64,000 nt of DNA from Neisseria sicca. Its GTDB lineage: Bacteria > Pseudomonadota > Gammaproteobacteria > Burkholderiales > Neisseriaceae. The DNA is taken from NCBI RefSeq assembly GCF_003044565.1, contig NZ_POXG01000006.1:62001-126000 (forward strand), given 5' to 3'. Within the stretch, counting starts at the first letter, position 1; every line of letters begins with the position of its first letter. A program made the translations under genes and the position numbers. The notes under the pieces are model-generated. The model ran no database searches and was not told the origin of the DNA. It saw nothing but the letters and a program-made list of their open reading frames with translations. Of the stretch, positions 1 through 9,195 are shown piece after piece.

Positions 1-897
1 CCCGAAATGCTGCACGACCAAGGCATCGACAACATCATTACCGAGCAGTTGCAGCTGAACGTACAGCAGGCGGATTTGACCGCGTGGAAAAAAATCGTCC
101 ATGCCATCAAAAATCCGAAACACACCGTCAAAATCGCCATGGTCGGCAAATACGTCGATTTGACCGAATCCTACAAGTCGCTGATCGAAGCCTTGAAACA
201 CGCGGGTATCCACACCGAAACCGACGTGCAAATCACCTTCGTTGACAGCGAAAACATCGAGAAAAACAACGGCGACGTTTCCATGCTCAAAGACATGGAC
301 GCTATCCTCGTTCCCGGCGGTTTCGGTTCGCGCGGCGTGGAAGGTAAAATCGCCGCCGTGCGCTACGCCCGTGAAAACAATGTGCCATACTTGGGCATCT
401 GCCTCGGTATGCAGATTGCGCTGATCGAATATGCCCGCGATGTGGCAGGCTTGAAAGGCGCGAACTCCACCGAGTTCGACCTCAAATGCGCCGCGCCCGT
501 CGTCGCCCTGATTGACGAATGGCAAACCGCCGACGGCAGCGTCGAAACCCGCGACGAATCCGCCGATTTGGGCGGCACCATGCGTTTGGGCGCGCAAGAG
601 GTTGAATTGAAAGCGGGCAGCCTCGCCGCCAAAATCTACGGCAGCGAACACATCCGCGAGCGCCACCGACACCGCTACGAAGTCAACAACAACTACGTTC
701 CCACGCTAGAACAGGCAGGCTTGGTTATCGGCGGCGTATCCGCAGGACGCGAACGCTTAGTCGAAACCATCGAGCTGCCGAACCATCCTTGGTTCTTCGC
801 CTGCCAGTTCCACCCCGAGTTCACCTCCAACCCGCGCAAAGGCCATCCTTTGTTCACCGCGTTTGTCAAAGCCGCGTTGAACAATAAAAAAGGCTGA
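1..897 (+). CDS. pyrG: CTP synthase, C-terminal part (truncated by window start)
   Basis: CTP synthase makes CTP from UTP, ATP and glutamine, the last step of de novo pyrimidine nucleotide synthesis in the cytosol. The frame is open from base 1, so the N-terminal synthetase domain lies mostly outside the window. The visible part holds the class I glutamine amidotransferase domain, with the oxyanion segment PGGFGSRG, the nucleophile elbow LGICLGMQ (catalytic Cys) and the FHPEFTS segment with catalytic His and Glu. A single DUS and an intrinsic terminator follow the stop codon. Family identity is secure; the true start is unseen. Confidence 0.97.
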   Translation, partial: PEMLHDQGIDNIITEQLQLNVQQADLTAWKKIVHAIKNPKHTVKIAMVGKYVDLTESYKSLIEALKHAGIHTETDVQITFVDSENIEKNNGDVSMLKDMDAILVPGGFGSRGVEGKIAAVRYARENNVPYLGICLGMQIALIEYARDVAGLKGANSTEFDLKCAAPVVALIDEWQTADGSVETRDESADLGGTMRLGAQEVELKAGSLAAKIYGSEHIRERHRHRYEVNNNYVPTLEQAGLVIGGVSAGRERLVETIELPNHPWFFACQFHPEFTSNPRKGHPLFTAFVKAALNNKKG

Positions 898-908
898 TGC
901 TCGGCAAA

Positions 909-955
909 AGGTCGTCTGAAAATAGAAAAAGCACTTCGATTGAGGTGCTTTTTTG
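909..955 (+). terminator. DUS followed by intrinsic terminator after pyrG
   Basis: A DUS lies at 909-920. It is followed by a stem of AAAAAGCAC (926-934) and its complement (945-953) that runs into a T tract. Confidence 0.75.
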
Positions 956-1023
956 TGTTTGCATGGTGATGGTGAAGAGAAGCAGGGTATCAGTCGCCTT
1001 TTCAGACGACCTATAAGGAATGT

Positions 1024-1941
1024 TCAGTCTTCTACTTGCTCAGGTTTCCAACCGGGTTCCGGTTTCCAATCGGGCGGAAGCGGTGCGCCTGCGGGCTGTT
1101 TGTAGCGGTTGTACATAAACAGATATTGGGTTGGGAAGCGGCGTATCCAGTATTCGGTGTTTTCATTGATAATTTGCGCGTCGTGTTGTTTGTCGCCGTT
1201 CAGCTCGCCGCGCATAGGCTCGATGTGCAGCGCAAACCCTCTGCCGTTCGGCAAACGCTCGCCGCAGAAAAACAGCGCCTTCACGCCCTTGACTTGCGCC
1301 AGTTTGCCCGCCAGCGTCATGGTGTAGGCGTATTTCCCGAAAAAAGGTACCCATACGCCGTCGCCGCCTTCTTCAGGGGAGGGTGCATGGTCGGGCAGGA
1401 CAATCGTCGCTTCGCCGGAGCGTAAAGCCTTAATGACTTGTTTGACCCCTTGAATATTGGTGGGGGCGGTTTTCCCTTTGCCGCGAACGCGCCCTGCCTG
1501 CATGACGGAATCCAAGGCTTTGATTTTAGGCGGTTTGTACATGGCGGTCAGCGGAAACGGCAGCTGCTGGCTGATATAGCGTCCGGCGAGGTCGTAGCTG
1601 CCGATGTGCGGGGTAATAAACAACAGTCCTTCTCCGGCGTCCAAAGCCGATTGGACATGTTCCCAACCGTGCACTTCTTTAAACAGCGTTTCAATGCTTT
1701 CAGGTCGTCTGAAAAAGGCGACGGGCAATTCCAGCCCGCCTTTCGCCGTTTCGCGGAAAACGGCTTTGACCGACGAAGGCTCGGGATTCAATCCGGCAAG
1801 CCGCATATTGTCGAACACACGCTGCCGGTCGCTTTTGAGCAGATGATAGCCCAAACCGCCCGCCGCATTCCCCAGCGCGTGTAAAAGCGGCAAAGGCAGC
1901 GCCGCAAAGCATTTAAACAAAAAAGTGAGCAGGATTTGCAT
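1024..1941 (-). CDS. lpxL2: Lipid A biosynthesis late acyltransferase (LpxL2/HtrB type)
   Basis: Inner-membrane acyltransferase that adds a secondary acyl chain to the lipid A precursor. The 305-residue protein has an N-terminal hydrophobic segment (about 1-32) and the HxxxxD catalytic motif at His112-Asp117 within TPHIGSYDLAG. Segments such as MYKPPKIK, RGKGKTAPT and RRFPTQYLFMYNRYK match what I recall of neisserial LpxL2 rather than LpxL1. The start is the first ATG of the frame and no strong ribosome-binding site precedes it. Meningococcal LpxL2 may have a longer N-terminus, so the start is uncertain. The C-terminal tail rich in PDWKPEPGWKP is unusual. A DUS lies inside the coding region near 1702. 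Confidence 0.9.
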   Translation of the reverse strand: MQILLTFLFKCFAALPLPLLHALGNAAGGLGYHLLKSDRQRVFDNMRLAGLNPEPSSVKAVFRETAKGGLELPVAFFRRPESIETLFKEVHGWEHVQSALDAGEGLLFITPHIGSYDLAGRYISQQLPFPLTAMYKPPKIKALDSVMQAGRVRGKGKTAPTNIQGVKQVIKALRSGEATIVLPDHAPSPEEGGDGVWVPFFGKYAYTMTLAGKLAQVKGVKALFFCGERLPNGRGFALHIEPMRGELNGDKQHDAQIINENTEYWIRRFPTQYLFMYNRYKQPAGAPLPPDWKPEPGWKPEQVED

Positions 1942-2084
1942 AATATAGTGACGAGATGGAACGGGAGGATTGTAAATGAAAACGGCAGGTCTGGATATTG
2001 AGTTTCGTCCGAATGTATCGGATTGCCGCCATGCTTAAAATGTCGGATGCGTTCATTCGGTTCGCCAAACGGCATGGCGCATAA

Positions 2085-2139
2085 AAAGGTCGTCTGAAAC
2101 CAGTTTCATTTCGTTGAAACGGTTTTTCAGACGACCTTT
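2085..2139 (-). terminator. Inverted DUS pair
   Basis: AAAGGTCGTCTGAAAC and its complement flank a loop of about 24 nt. The hairpin lies downstream of the minus-strand gene ending at 2164. Confidence 0.6.
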
Positions 2140-2163
2140 GCGTTTGGGTAAACGGATAGCGTG

Positions 2164-2604
2164 TTACGCCAGACCGTTTTGTTGCGCGTCTTGTAGGCGG
2201 GCTTCGAAGTTGCTCAGATTGACGCCTGCTTGTTGTGCGGCAGCGACGACTTCGGCGACGCTTGCGCCGTTTTGCACCTGATGATAGCCCCAGAGCAGTG
2301 AACAGCGGGTGCCGGTGCGGCAGTAGGCGAGAACGGGTTGGGGAACGCTTTTGAGCAGGTTTTGGAAGGCGGCGACATCGGCGGCGTTGATGGCGGGCGC
2401 GACAACGGGTTGATGGTGGTGCTCGCGGATGCCCGCAGCTTCAAGCCAGCCTTCGACTTGTTTGAAAGTCACTTGGTTTTCTTCTTCGCCGTCAGGACGG
2501 TTGCAGATGACGGTTTGGATGCCGAGTTTGGCGGCTTCTTGTACATCTGCTTCGGTCAGTTGTGGAGCGATGTAGAGGTTGTCGGCAAGTTTTTGGATAG
2601 ACAT
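2164..2604 (-). CDS. TIGR01244/DUF442-family phosphatase-fold protein
   Basis: A 146-residue cytosolic protein of the family often annotated as a sulfur transferase or 'beta-lactamase hydrolase-like' protein. The fold is that of dual-specificity phosphatases. The active-site loop Cys-Arg-Thr-Gly-Thr-Arg near residues 94-99 fits Cx5R, preceded by VLAY instead of the usual His. NRPDGEE in the N-terminal half is typical of the family. The start has a good AAGGA site 8-9 nt upstream. The substrate is unknown to me, and sulfur transfer is only an annotation tradition for this family. Confidence 0.8.
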   Translation of the reverse strand: MSIQKLADNLYIAPQLTEADVQEAAKLGIQTVICNRPDGEEENQVTFKQVEGWLEAAGIREHHHQPVVAPAINAADVAAFQNLLKSVPQPVLAYCRTGTRCSLLWGYHQVQNGASVAEVVAAAQQAGVNLSNFEARLQDAQQNGLA

Positions 2605-2640
2605 GGGTTTTCCTTTTCTACGTTTGAAGATGGATTGATT

Positions 2641-3333
2641 TTAGTCGTCTTGAGGGGTTAACAGGGCTTGTTCCAATAGTTTTTTATTGGCTTCGGACTG
2701 TTTTTGTATGTATTTGCGGACAATGCTGTCAATGGCTGTATCTTGTTCCATGTTGGATCGGGTTGACCAAATGGCAGCGGCAAGTGTGAGGTCTACATGG
2801 TCAGGGCGTTGGGCGGCAGCCGTTTGGGCTTTGATGATGTAGTCAACGATACGTTCGACCGCTTTCGGATTGCCGGTGGCGAAATAAGTTACCCAATGAA
2901 AATCCAGTGATGCAGGGGAGATGATGGGTTCTTGAAGCGGATGGAAGCTTTTGTTTTCTTTAAGGTTGTTTTTAAGCTCGGTATTTAATGTCAGGCTGTC
3001 GAGACAGGTTTGGGCTTGAGACGTGCCTGTCAGGGCGAGGGTGTAGGCGGAAAAGGTTAGGGCGTCGCCTTGATAAGTTTGGATGTTGTCACACCAAATG
3101 GTACTGCCTTGAGGATATTTTTGTAGCGCTTGCGTCCCCCATGCAAGGGTGGTTTCGCGCATGAGATCGGCTTTGACAAGCTGGTCCATCAAAGAGGCAG
3201 CGCGTTCGGCAGAGGGATTTTTGTAGAAGACGGCAATTTCTTTTCCTACCTTGATTGCCGAATCTGATTTGGGGGCGGCAGTGGCGTGCAAACTGAGTAA
3301 CAGGGCGGTGATGCCGATAAGGAGTTTTTTCAC
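2641..3333 (-). CDS. Secreted protein of unknown function
   Basis: I do not recognise the family. I chose the GTG at 3333 because it begins a clean signal peptide (VKKLLIGITALLLSLHATAA, cleavage after about residue 20). The reading frame runs further upstream, but there it translates the inverted DUS pair, so that extension is unlikely to be coding. The mature part (about 210 residues) is mostly helical in appearance, with one close Cys pair context (TIWCDN, QTCLDS). It lies just downstream of the M61 peptidase on the same strand, separated by the DUS hairpin. A periplasmic location is likely. Confidence 0.7.
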   Translation of the reverse strand: MKKLLIGITALLLSLHATAAPKSDSAIKVGKEIAVFYKNPSAERAASLMDQLVKADLMRETTLAWGTQALQKYPQGSTIWCDNIQTYQGDALTFSAYTLALTGTSQAQTCLDSLTLNTELKNNLKENKSFHPLQEPIISPASLDFHWVTYFATGNPKAVERIVDYIIKAQTAAAQRPDHVDLTLAAAIWSTRSNMEQDTAIDSIVRKYIQKQSEANKKLLEQALLTPQDD

Positions 3334-3357
3334 GGTTGTTTCTTTCGGTGTAGATGT

Positions 3358-3396
3358 TTCAGACGACCTCGATCTGGCATTTAAGGTCGTCTGAAA
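3358..3396 (-). terminator. Inverted DUS pair between M61 gene and secreted protein gene
   Basis: TTTCAGACGACCT and AGGTCGTCTGAAA face outward across 14 nt, directly after the M61 stop codon. Confidence 0.55.
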
Positions 3397-3397
3397 A

Positions 3398-5161
3398 TCA
3401 GGCTCGGTCATTATAAAGCCAGTTTTCAAATAATTCGCGGTCGGTAATGTAGAGGACGGCGGTGTCGGCTTCGGCGGCTTGGACGGTGATGTCGGCGACG
3501 TACAGGATGCCGGTGCGGAAGTAGTGGAGGCGGGCGCTGGCGCCGATGGGGAGTTGCGCCCACTGTGCGGCAAGGTCGGTACAGGCGTAGCCGTCGATGG
3601 CGATGATTTTATCCTGCGGGCAGAGGGCGGCGTTTTCTGCGCTGCCGCTGTTGAAGACGTGAGTCAGGGTGGCATGGTCGCTGTTTTGTTTGAACCTTGC
3701 GCCGAAGTCGGACGCGGGGGCAGGCGTTTCGGTTGGTGGTTCGGGCAGGAATGCGCCGCCGTGGCTGTGCGGTTGCGCCTGCCATTGCAGTCCGATGCCT
3801 ATGGTGGCGAGGAGTTCGGCGAGGGGCAGGTCTGAGGTGGTGTAGAGGGTCGTCTGAAAAAAGTCTTCGAGGTCCAGACCGGTAAACGCTTGGCAACGAG
3901 CTTGCCATTGTTTTTCGGGGATGCCTTGCCGGGTGTCCAGCCAATCGCGGTAGTGTTGCTGCATGACGCTGTCGAGGGTGTGTTGCCCACTGCTTTTGCT
4001 GCGGATGGCGAGGTCGAGGCAGAGGGCGGCGAGTGCGCCTTTTTGGTAGTAGCTGACGATGGCGTTGGGGCTGTTTTCGTCTTGTTTGTAGAATTTGTTC
4101 CAAGCAGTGAAGCTGGATTCAGCAAGGCTTTGTTTCAGACGACCTTTGGTTTGCTGCACGCGGGTGATGCTTTGGGCGAGCAGGCGCAGGTAGGCTTCGG
4201 GGGCGATGGTGCGGCTGCGGGCGAGGAAGAGGTCATCGTAGTATGAGGTGATGCCTTCAAACGCCCAGAGTTGCTCGGTGTAGTTTTCGCGGTCGAGGTC
4301 GTAGGGGGCGAAAACAGCGGGTTTGATGGATTTGACGTTCCAAGCGTGGAAGTATTCGTGTGAGAACAGTTCGAGCAGTTGGGTGTAGGCGTCGTTGGCT
4401 TCGGTCATGCCGTGCGGCGGCAGGCTGTGGCGGTCGGCGAGCAGGGCGGTGCTGCTGATGTGTTCAAGTCCGCCGTAGATGTTGTCGCCGACGTGGAGCA
4501 GAAAGAGGTAATGCGTGAACGGGGCAGGGGATGGGAACATTGCCAGTTCGGTTTCGCAGATTGTGCGGATGTCTGACACGAGGCGGTCGCGGTCGAAATC
4601 GGGATAGTGGCCGCTTAAGGCGATGCGGTGTGGGATGCCGCCGGCTTCAAAATCGAGAAATTCGATGTTGCCCAGTTCGACAGGGTGGTCGATTAAGTCG
4701 TGGTAGGAGGTCGTCTGAAAGCTGTGGACGTTGGTTTGGGGCAGAGTGGTGGCAATCCGCCATGTTTTCGGCAGGATGGGGAATTCGATTTGGTGTGTGC
4801 TGTTTTCTTGTCCGTTTACCTGCAAAAAGAGGCATGCGCCGTCAAAGAACCCGCGTTCGGCAGTCAAAAACGAGCCACGGACGGACAGGTCGTAGGCGTA
4901 AATGGTGTAGTAAATTTCCCACTCGCCGGACTGTGGGGCAGTGTGCCATCGGTTTTTTTTGACTTGGGTCAGATGGGTATATTCGCCATTGCAAAAGGCG
5001 CGGATGGTTGTAATGTGGCGCGAGAAATCGCGTATCAGATAGCTGCCGGGAACCCAGTTCGGAAGGCTGATTTCTGTTTCCAAATCATGTTCTTGTCGGA
5101 ATGTTAGGCGGATGTGCCACTCGTGGGCGAGCGGGTTAGGGGTGATTTTGTAATTAATCAT
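3398..5161 (-). CDS. M61-family aminopeptidase with PDZ domain
   Basis: Zinc metallopeptidase of the glycyl-aminopeptidase (M61) family, 587 residues, close to the usual length. The N-terminal beta domain (about 1-170) is followed by a thermolysin-like domain. This has the zinc motif HEYFH (His268, Glu269, His272) in SHEYFHAWNVKSIKP, and the third-ligand region FEGITSYYDD (Glu302). A PDZ-like domain covers about 480-560 (CPQDKIIAIDGYAC). No signal peptide is visible, so it is probably cytosolic. Three DUS copies lie inside the gene (near 3848, 4133 and 4707). Confidence 0.9.
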   Translation of the reverse strand: MINYKITPNPLAHEWHIRLTFRQEHDLETEISLPNWVPGSYLIRDFSRHITTIRAFCNGEYTHLTQVKKNRWHTAPQSGEWEIYYTIYAYDLSVRGSFLTAERGFFDGACLFLQVNGQENSTHQIEFPILPKTWRIATTLPQTNVHSFQTTSYHDLIDHPVELGNIEFLDFEAGGIPHRIALSGHYPDFDRDRLVSDIRTICETELAMFPSPAPFTHYLFLLHVGDNIYGGLEHISSTALLADRHSLPPHGMTEANDAYTQLLELFSHEYFHAWNVKSIKPAVFAPYDLDRENYTEQLWAFEGITSYYDDLFLARSRTIAPEAYLRLLAQSITRVQQTKGRLKQSLAESSFTAWNKFYKQDENSPNAIVSYYQKGALAALCLDLAIRSKSSGQHTLDSVMQQHYRDWLDTRQGIPEKQWQARCQAFTGLDLEDFFQTTLYTTSDLPLAELLATIGIGLQWQAQPHSHGGAFLPEPPTETPAPASDFGARFKQNSDHATLTHVFNSGSAENAALCPQDKIIAIDGYACTDLAAQWAQLPIGASARLHYFRTGILYVADITVQAAEADTAVLYITDRELFENWLYNDRA

Positions 5162-5386
5162 GTCTATTGGTACATTTGTTAAATTTTATGAATATGGAGA
5201 TTAGGTTATGCAATTTAATTTATATCAATAAAGCCTTATTCAAAAGGGAGGCTTGAAAAAATAAAGTAGTACTATTGGGAGGGTTTTAAAATAATATTAT
5301 GATTATAAAGTAAAAAATATAAAAAATCGATGGTGTGGCCATATGGTGTGAAATGTAATTCCGCTTGGCTAGGCTTGTCTTATATG

Positions 5387-5406
5387 TTAAATTTAGAAAA
5401 ATTTAA
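5387..5406. promoter_or_regulatory. Inverted repeat upstream of ccoN
   Basis: TTAAATTT and AAATTTAA form perfect 8-bp arms around AGAA, about 85 bp before the ccoN start. It does not match the FNR consensus. The stretch 5162-5490 is AT-rich, contains no gene, and must hold both the M61 and ccoN promoters. Confidence 0.35.
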
Positions 5407-5490
5407 ACTTAGCCCTTATTGCGTTTTTTCAAAATGCATACGGCAAAGTGAGATAAAAAATTTTTATTCCCATAATTCATGGAGACTCTC

Positions 5491-6924
5491 ATGGACACAC
5501 AAACTTATAACTACAAAGTGGTGCGCCAGTTCGCCATCATGACCGTAGTTTGGGGCATTGTGGGCATGTTGGTCGGCGTCATTGTCGCCGCCCAATTGTT
5601 TGCCCCCGCCCTCGATTTATCAGATGTCGGCCCCTGGTTCCACTTTGGCCGTCTGCGTCCGTTGCACACTAACGCAGTAATTTTTGCGTTCGGCGGTTGC
5701 GGTCTGATGGGTACATCATACTACGTTGTTCAACGTACCTGTAATGCACGCCTGTTTGGCGGATGGCTGCCGGCATTTACCTTCTGGGGTTGGCAGGCGG
5801 TTATCGTTGGCGCAGTCGTCAGCCTGCCTTTGGGTTATACCCAAGCTAAAGAATATGCTGAATTGGAATGGCCTATCGACATCCTGATCGCTTTGGTTTG
5901 GATTGCTTACGCCATCGTATTCTTCGGTACGATTGCCAAACGTAAAATCAAACACATCTACGTTGCCAACTGGTTCTACGGCGGTTTCATTTTGGCCGTT
6001 GCCCTGTTGCACATCGTCAATAACCTGAGCATTCCTGCGGGCTTCATGAAATCCTATCCGGTTTATGCGGGCGCAATCGATGCCATGGTTCAATGGTGGT
6101 ATGGTCACAATGCCGTAGGTTTCTTCCTGACTGCAGGCTTTTTGGGCATGATGTACTACTTCGTGCCGAAACAAGCAGGCCGTCCGGTCTACTCTTACCG
6201 CCTGTCCGTCGTCCACTTCTGGGCTTTGATTTTTACCTATATGTGGGCAGGTTCTCACCACTTGCACTATACCGCTCTGCCTGACTGGACCCAGTCCTTG
6301 GGTATGGTGTTGTCCCTGATTCTGTTCGCACCTTCTTGGGGCGGTATGATCAACGGTATCATGACCTTGTCCGGCGCATGGGACAAACTGCGTACCGACC
6401 CTATCTTGAAATTCTTGATCGTCTCTCTTTCCTTCTACGGTATGTCCACCTTCGAAGGTCCGATGATGTCCATCAAAACCGTCAATGCTTTGAGCCACTA
6501 CACTGACTGGACCGTTGCACACGTTCATGCCGGCGCATTGGGCTGGGTAGGTTTCGTGACCATTGGTTCCGTGTACTATATGATTCCCCGCCTGTTCGGC
6601 AAAAATGAAATGTACAGCACCAAATTGGTGGAAGCACACTTCTGGATCGCGACCATCGGCGTGGTTCTGTATATCGCCTCCATGTGGATTGCCGGTGTAT
6701 TGCAAGGTCTGATGTGGGGTTCTCTGAATGCGGACGGTACTTTGACTTATTCGTTTGTAGAGTCAGTTAAACGCACTATGCCTTACTACATGATTCGTTT
6801 CACCGGCGGCCTGCTGTACCTGAGCGGTATGTGTATCATGGCATACAACGTTTACCGTACAGCCATCAGTGGCAAAGCGGTTGATGCCGAGATTCCCGCG
6901 GTGTCTCAAACCCAGCACCACTAA
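5491..6924 (+). CDS. ccoN: cbb3-type cytochrome c oxidase subunit I
   Basis: Catalytic subunit of the high-affinity cbb3 oxidase, binding low-spin haem b and the haem b3-CuB centre in the inner membrane. The protein is 477 residues and highly hydrophobic, with about twelve membrane segments. The signature histidines lie in RPLHTNAV, the [10 protein letters not shown] region, GSHHLHYT (CuB ligands) and HVHAGALGW. An in-frame ATG at 5479 exists, but GGAG at 5481-5484 sits 6 nt before the ATG at 5491. The latter gives MDTQTYNYK, so I chose it. First gene of ccoNOQP. Confidence 0.97.
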   Translation: MDTQTYNYKVVRQFAIMTVVWGIVGMLVGVIVAAQLFAPALDLSDVGPWFHFGRLRPLHTNAVIFAFGGCGLMGTSYYVVQRTCNARLFGGWLPAFTFWGWQAVIVGAVVSLPLGYTQAKEYAELEWPIDILIALVWIAYAIVFFGTIAKRKIKHIYVANWFYGGFILAVALLHIVNNLSIPAGFMKSYPVYAGAIDAMVQWWYGHNAVGFFLTAGFLGMMYYFVPKQAGRPVYSYRLSVVHFWALIFTYMWAGSHHLHYTALPDWTQSLGMVLSLILFAPSWGGMINGIMTLSGAWDKLRTDPILKFLIVSLSFYGMSTFEGPMMSIKTVNALSHYTDWTVAHVHAGALGWVGFVTIGSVYYMIPRLFGKNEMYSTKLVEAHFWIATIGVVLYIASMWIAGVLQGLMWGSLNADGTLTYSFVESVKRTMPYYMIRFTGGLLYLSGMCIMAYNVYRTAISGKAVDAEIPAVSQTQHH

Positions 6925-6947
6925 AAACATAAGAAAAGGCTACCAAA

Positions 6948-7559
6948 ATGAAATTACAACAATTAGCTGAAGAAAAAGTCGGCGTCCTGATTGTATTTAC
7001 CCTGCTTGTAGTCAGCGTAGGTCTGTTGATTGAAGCCGTGCCGCTGTTCTTCTCCAAGGCTGTAACCCAGCCTATTGAAGGTGTGAAACCTTATAACGCT
7101 TTGCAAGTGGCTGGTCGCGACATCTATATCCGCGAGGGTTGTTACAACTGTCACTCTCAAATGATTCGTCCGTTCCGTGCAGAAACCGAACGTTACGGTC
7201 ACTACTCCGTTGCCGGTGAGTCTGTTTATGACCATCCGTTCCAATGGGGTTCCAAACGTACCGGTCCGGACTTGGCTCGTGTGGGCGGCCGCTATTCCGA
7301 CGAATGGCACCGCATCCACTTGCTGAATCCGCGCGACGTTGTGCCGGAGTCCAATATGCCTGCTTTCCCATGGCTTGCACGCAACAAAGTTGATGCCGAA
7401 GCAACCGTGGCGCATATGAAAGCCCTGCGTAAAGTTGGTACGCCTTACAGCGATGAAGAGATTGCAAAAGCTCCTGAAGCTTTGGCAGACAAATCAGAGC
7501 TGGATGCGGTGATTGCATACCTGCAAGGCTTAGGCTTGGCATTGAAAAACGTAAGGTAA
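6948..7559 (+). CDS. ccoO: cbb3-type cytochrome c oxidase subunit II
   Basis: Membrane-anchored monohaem cytochrome c of the cbb3 oxidase, 203 residues. One N-terminal membrane helix (about 11-35) is followed by a periplasmic domain with the haem c site CYNCH (Cys65, Cys68, His69). The distal Met ligand is probably in [10 protein letters not shown]. It follows ccoN by 23 nt and precedes ccoQ by 4 nt. Confidence 0.97.
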   Translation: MKLQQLAEEKVGVLIVFTLLVVSVGLLIEAVPLFFSKAVTQPIEGVKPYNALQVAGRDIYIREGCYNCHSQMIRPFRAETERYGHYSVAGESVYDHPFQWGSKRTGPDLARVGGRYSDEWHRIHLLNPRDVVPESNMPAFPWLARNKVDAEATVAHMKALRKVGTPYSDEEIAKAPEALADKSELDAVIAYLQGLGLALKNVR

Positions 7560-7563
7560 CATC

Positions 7564-7731
7564 ATGGACGCAAACTGGGCTCGCTCGCTCTTCACTGTTT
7601 GGGTTTTTATCAGCTTCATCTTAGTGCTTTATATTGTTTTTAATCGACGTAATAAAAAGAACTACGATGATGCTGCCAACAGTATTTTCGACAATGATGA
7701 TAAAGAGTCGTCTGAAAAAGACGGGCGATAA
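7564..7731 (+). CDS. ccoQ: cbb3-type oxidase subunit IV (small)
   Basis: A 55-residue ORF between ccoO and ccoP, starting MDANWARSLFT and ending EKDGR. One membrane helix (about residues 9-26) is followed by basic residues (RRNKK) and an acidic tail. This is the standard size and layout for CcoQ, a small subunit that stabilises the complex. The last codons overlap a one-base variant of the DUS (AGTCGTCTGAAA). Confidence 0.9.
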   Translation: MDANWARSLFTVWVFISFILVLYIVFNRRNKKNYDDAANSIFDNDDKESSEKDGR

Positions 7732-7761
7732 CAGTTTAGTCCGTGATCACGGAGCAAAAGA

Positions 7762-9120
7762 ATGAACACAACATCCCAATTTACCAGCAATTTCTGGAAT
7801 ATATACATTGCAGTTATTGTCGTGCTCAGCTTTATCGGCTTGGCATGGCTGCTGCTTTCCCAAAACGTTGTGAAGCGTCCTAAAAAGGGCGAAGAAGTCA
7901 AAACGACAGGTCATGAATGGGACGGTATTGAAGAATACAACAACCCACTGCCGCGTTGGTGGTTTTGGCTGTATGTCTGTACTTGGCTGTTCGGTATCGG
8001 CTACCTGGTCATGTATCCGGGTTTGGGCGATTATAAAGGACAGTGGAAATGGAGCAGCAAGGGACAATACGAGAAAGAAATGGCTAAAGCTGATCAAGAG
8101 TACGGCAAAGTTTATGCCAAATTTGCCAAAATGCCGATTGAGAAAGTGGCAAAAGATCCTGAAGCACGCGCCATCGGTCAAAACCTCTTCAATACCTACT
8201 GTATCCAATGTCACGGTTCTGATGCCAAAGGTTCCAAAGGCTTCCCGAATTTGACCGACAACGATTGGTTGTGGGGCGGCGAGCCTGAGAAAATCCATGA
8301 GACCATTGAAAAAGGCCGTACGGCACAAATGGCTGCATGGGGTCCTGCACTGGGTGAAGAACGCGTAAAAGATGTGGCAAACTATGTCATGTCCTTGTCC
8401 AAACCTAAAGACCAATACGATGAAGAACGCGCTGCCCGCGGTAAAGCATTGTTCAGCGGTCCTCCGGCAAACTGCTTTACCTGTCACGGCGATAAAGGTC
8501 AAGGTATCCAAGGTTTGGGTCCGAACCTGACTGACGACGTATGGTTGTGGGGTGGTACTCAAAAATCGATTATCGAAACCATCACCAACGGTCGACACAG
8601 CCAGATGCCTGCTTGGGGTCATTTCTTGGATAAAGACAAACTCCACATCATGACTGCGTATGTATGGGGTCTGTCTAACAAAGACGGCAAAGCGCCCGTG
8701 AAAAAAGCTGAACCTGCCCCAGCACCTGCTTCTACCGCTGCATCATCTACTGCCGCTTCATCTGCTTCCGCTCCGGCTCAAGATGAAAAAGCTGCTTCAG
8801 CAACTGATGCAAAAGCGGCTGCTCCTGCTGAGGCCAAACCTGCAGAAAAAGCAGACGCTTCTTCTGCTAAAGTAGACGGTAAAGCTGTTTTTGAAGCCAA
8901 CTGCAAAATGTGTCACGGCGGCACCATCCCCGGTGCTCCAGGCATAGGCAAGAAAGACGATTGGGCTCCGCGTATCAAACAAGGTAAAGATACCCTGCAC
9001 AAACACGCGATTGAGGGCTTCAACTCCATGCCGGCAAAAGGCGGTAACTCAAGCCTGAGCGATGACGAAGTCAAAGCTGCGGTTGACTATATGGCCAACC
9101 AATCCGGCGCCAAATTCTAA
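7762..9120 (+). CDS. ccoP: cbb3-type cytochrome c oxidase subunit III, three-haem form
   Basis: Electron-entry subunit of cbb3 oxidase, 452 residues. Two N-terminal membrane segments (about 14-32 and 66-84) precede a periplasmic region with three haem c motifs: CIQCH (147-151), CFTCH (238-242) and CKMCH (381-385). Usual CcoP proteins are dihaem. The third domain follows an Ala/Pro/Ser-rich linker (about 313-370). In gonococci and commensal Neisseria a third domain of this type is reported and linked to electron supply for nitrite reductase, whereas meningococci lost it. An intrinsic terminator follows. Confidence 0.97.
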   Translation: MNTTSQFTSNFWNIYIAVIVVLSFIGLAWLLLSQNVVKRPKKGEEVKTTGHEWDGIEEYNNPLPRWWFWLYVCTWLFGIGYLVMYPGLGDYKGQWKWSSKGQYEKEMAKADQEYGKVYAKFAKMPIEKVAKDPEARAIGQNLFNTYCIQCHGSDAKGSKGFPNLTDNDWLWGGEPEKIHETIEKGRTAQMAAWGPALGEERVKDVANYVMSLSKPKDQYDEERAARGKALFSGPPANCFTCHGDKGQGIQGLGPNLTDDVWLWGGTQKSIIETITNGRHSQMPAWGHFLDKDKLHIMTAYVWGLSNKDGKAPVKKAEPAPAPASTAASSTAASSASAPAQDEKAASATDAKAAAPAEAKPAEKADASSAKVDGKAVFEANCKMCHGGTIPGAPGIGKKDDWAPRIKQGKDTLHKHAIEGFNSMPAKGGNSSLSDDEVKAAVDYMANQSGAKF

Positions 9121-9132
9121 ATCGTAGAAATT

Positions 9133-9164
9133 AAAACGCACCTTTAAATAAGGTGCGTTTTTTT
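9133..9164 (+). terminator. Intrinsic terminator of ccoNOQP
   Basis: AAAACGCACCTT pairs with AAGGTGCGTTTT across a 5-nt loop, followed by further T. Confidence 0.9.
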
Positions 9165-9168
9165 ATGG

Positions 9169-9195
9169 GGTCGTCTGAAGTTGCTTTCAGACGAC
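9169..9195 (-). terminator. Tight inverted DUS pair overlapping the NADAR stop codon
   Basis: GGTCGTCTGAA and TTCAGACGACC lie about 5 nt apart. The right arm encodes the last residues and stop codon of the minus-strand gene. Confidence 0.6.

Noticed and set aside
5162..5490. FNR box for ccoN
   Set aside because: No TTGAT-N4-ATCAA-type site could be found; only an unrelated AT-rich inverted repeat.
5716..6705. 329-codon open frame antisense to ccoN
   Set aside because: It mirrors conserved ccoN codons, has no family resemblance or ribosome-binding site, and such antisense frames are common opposite GC-rich genes.
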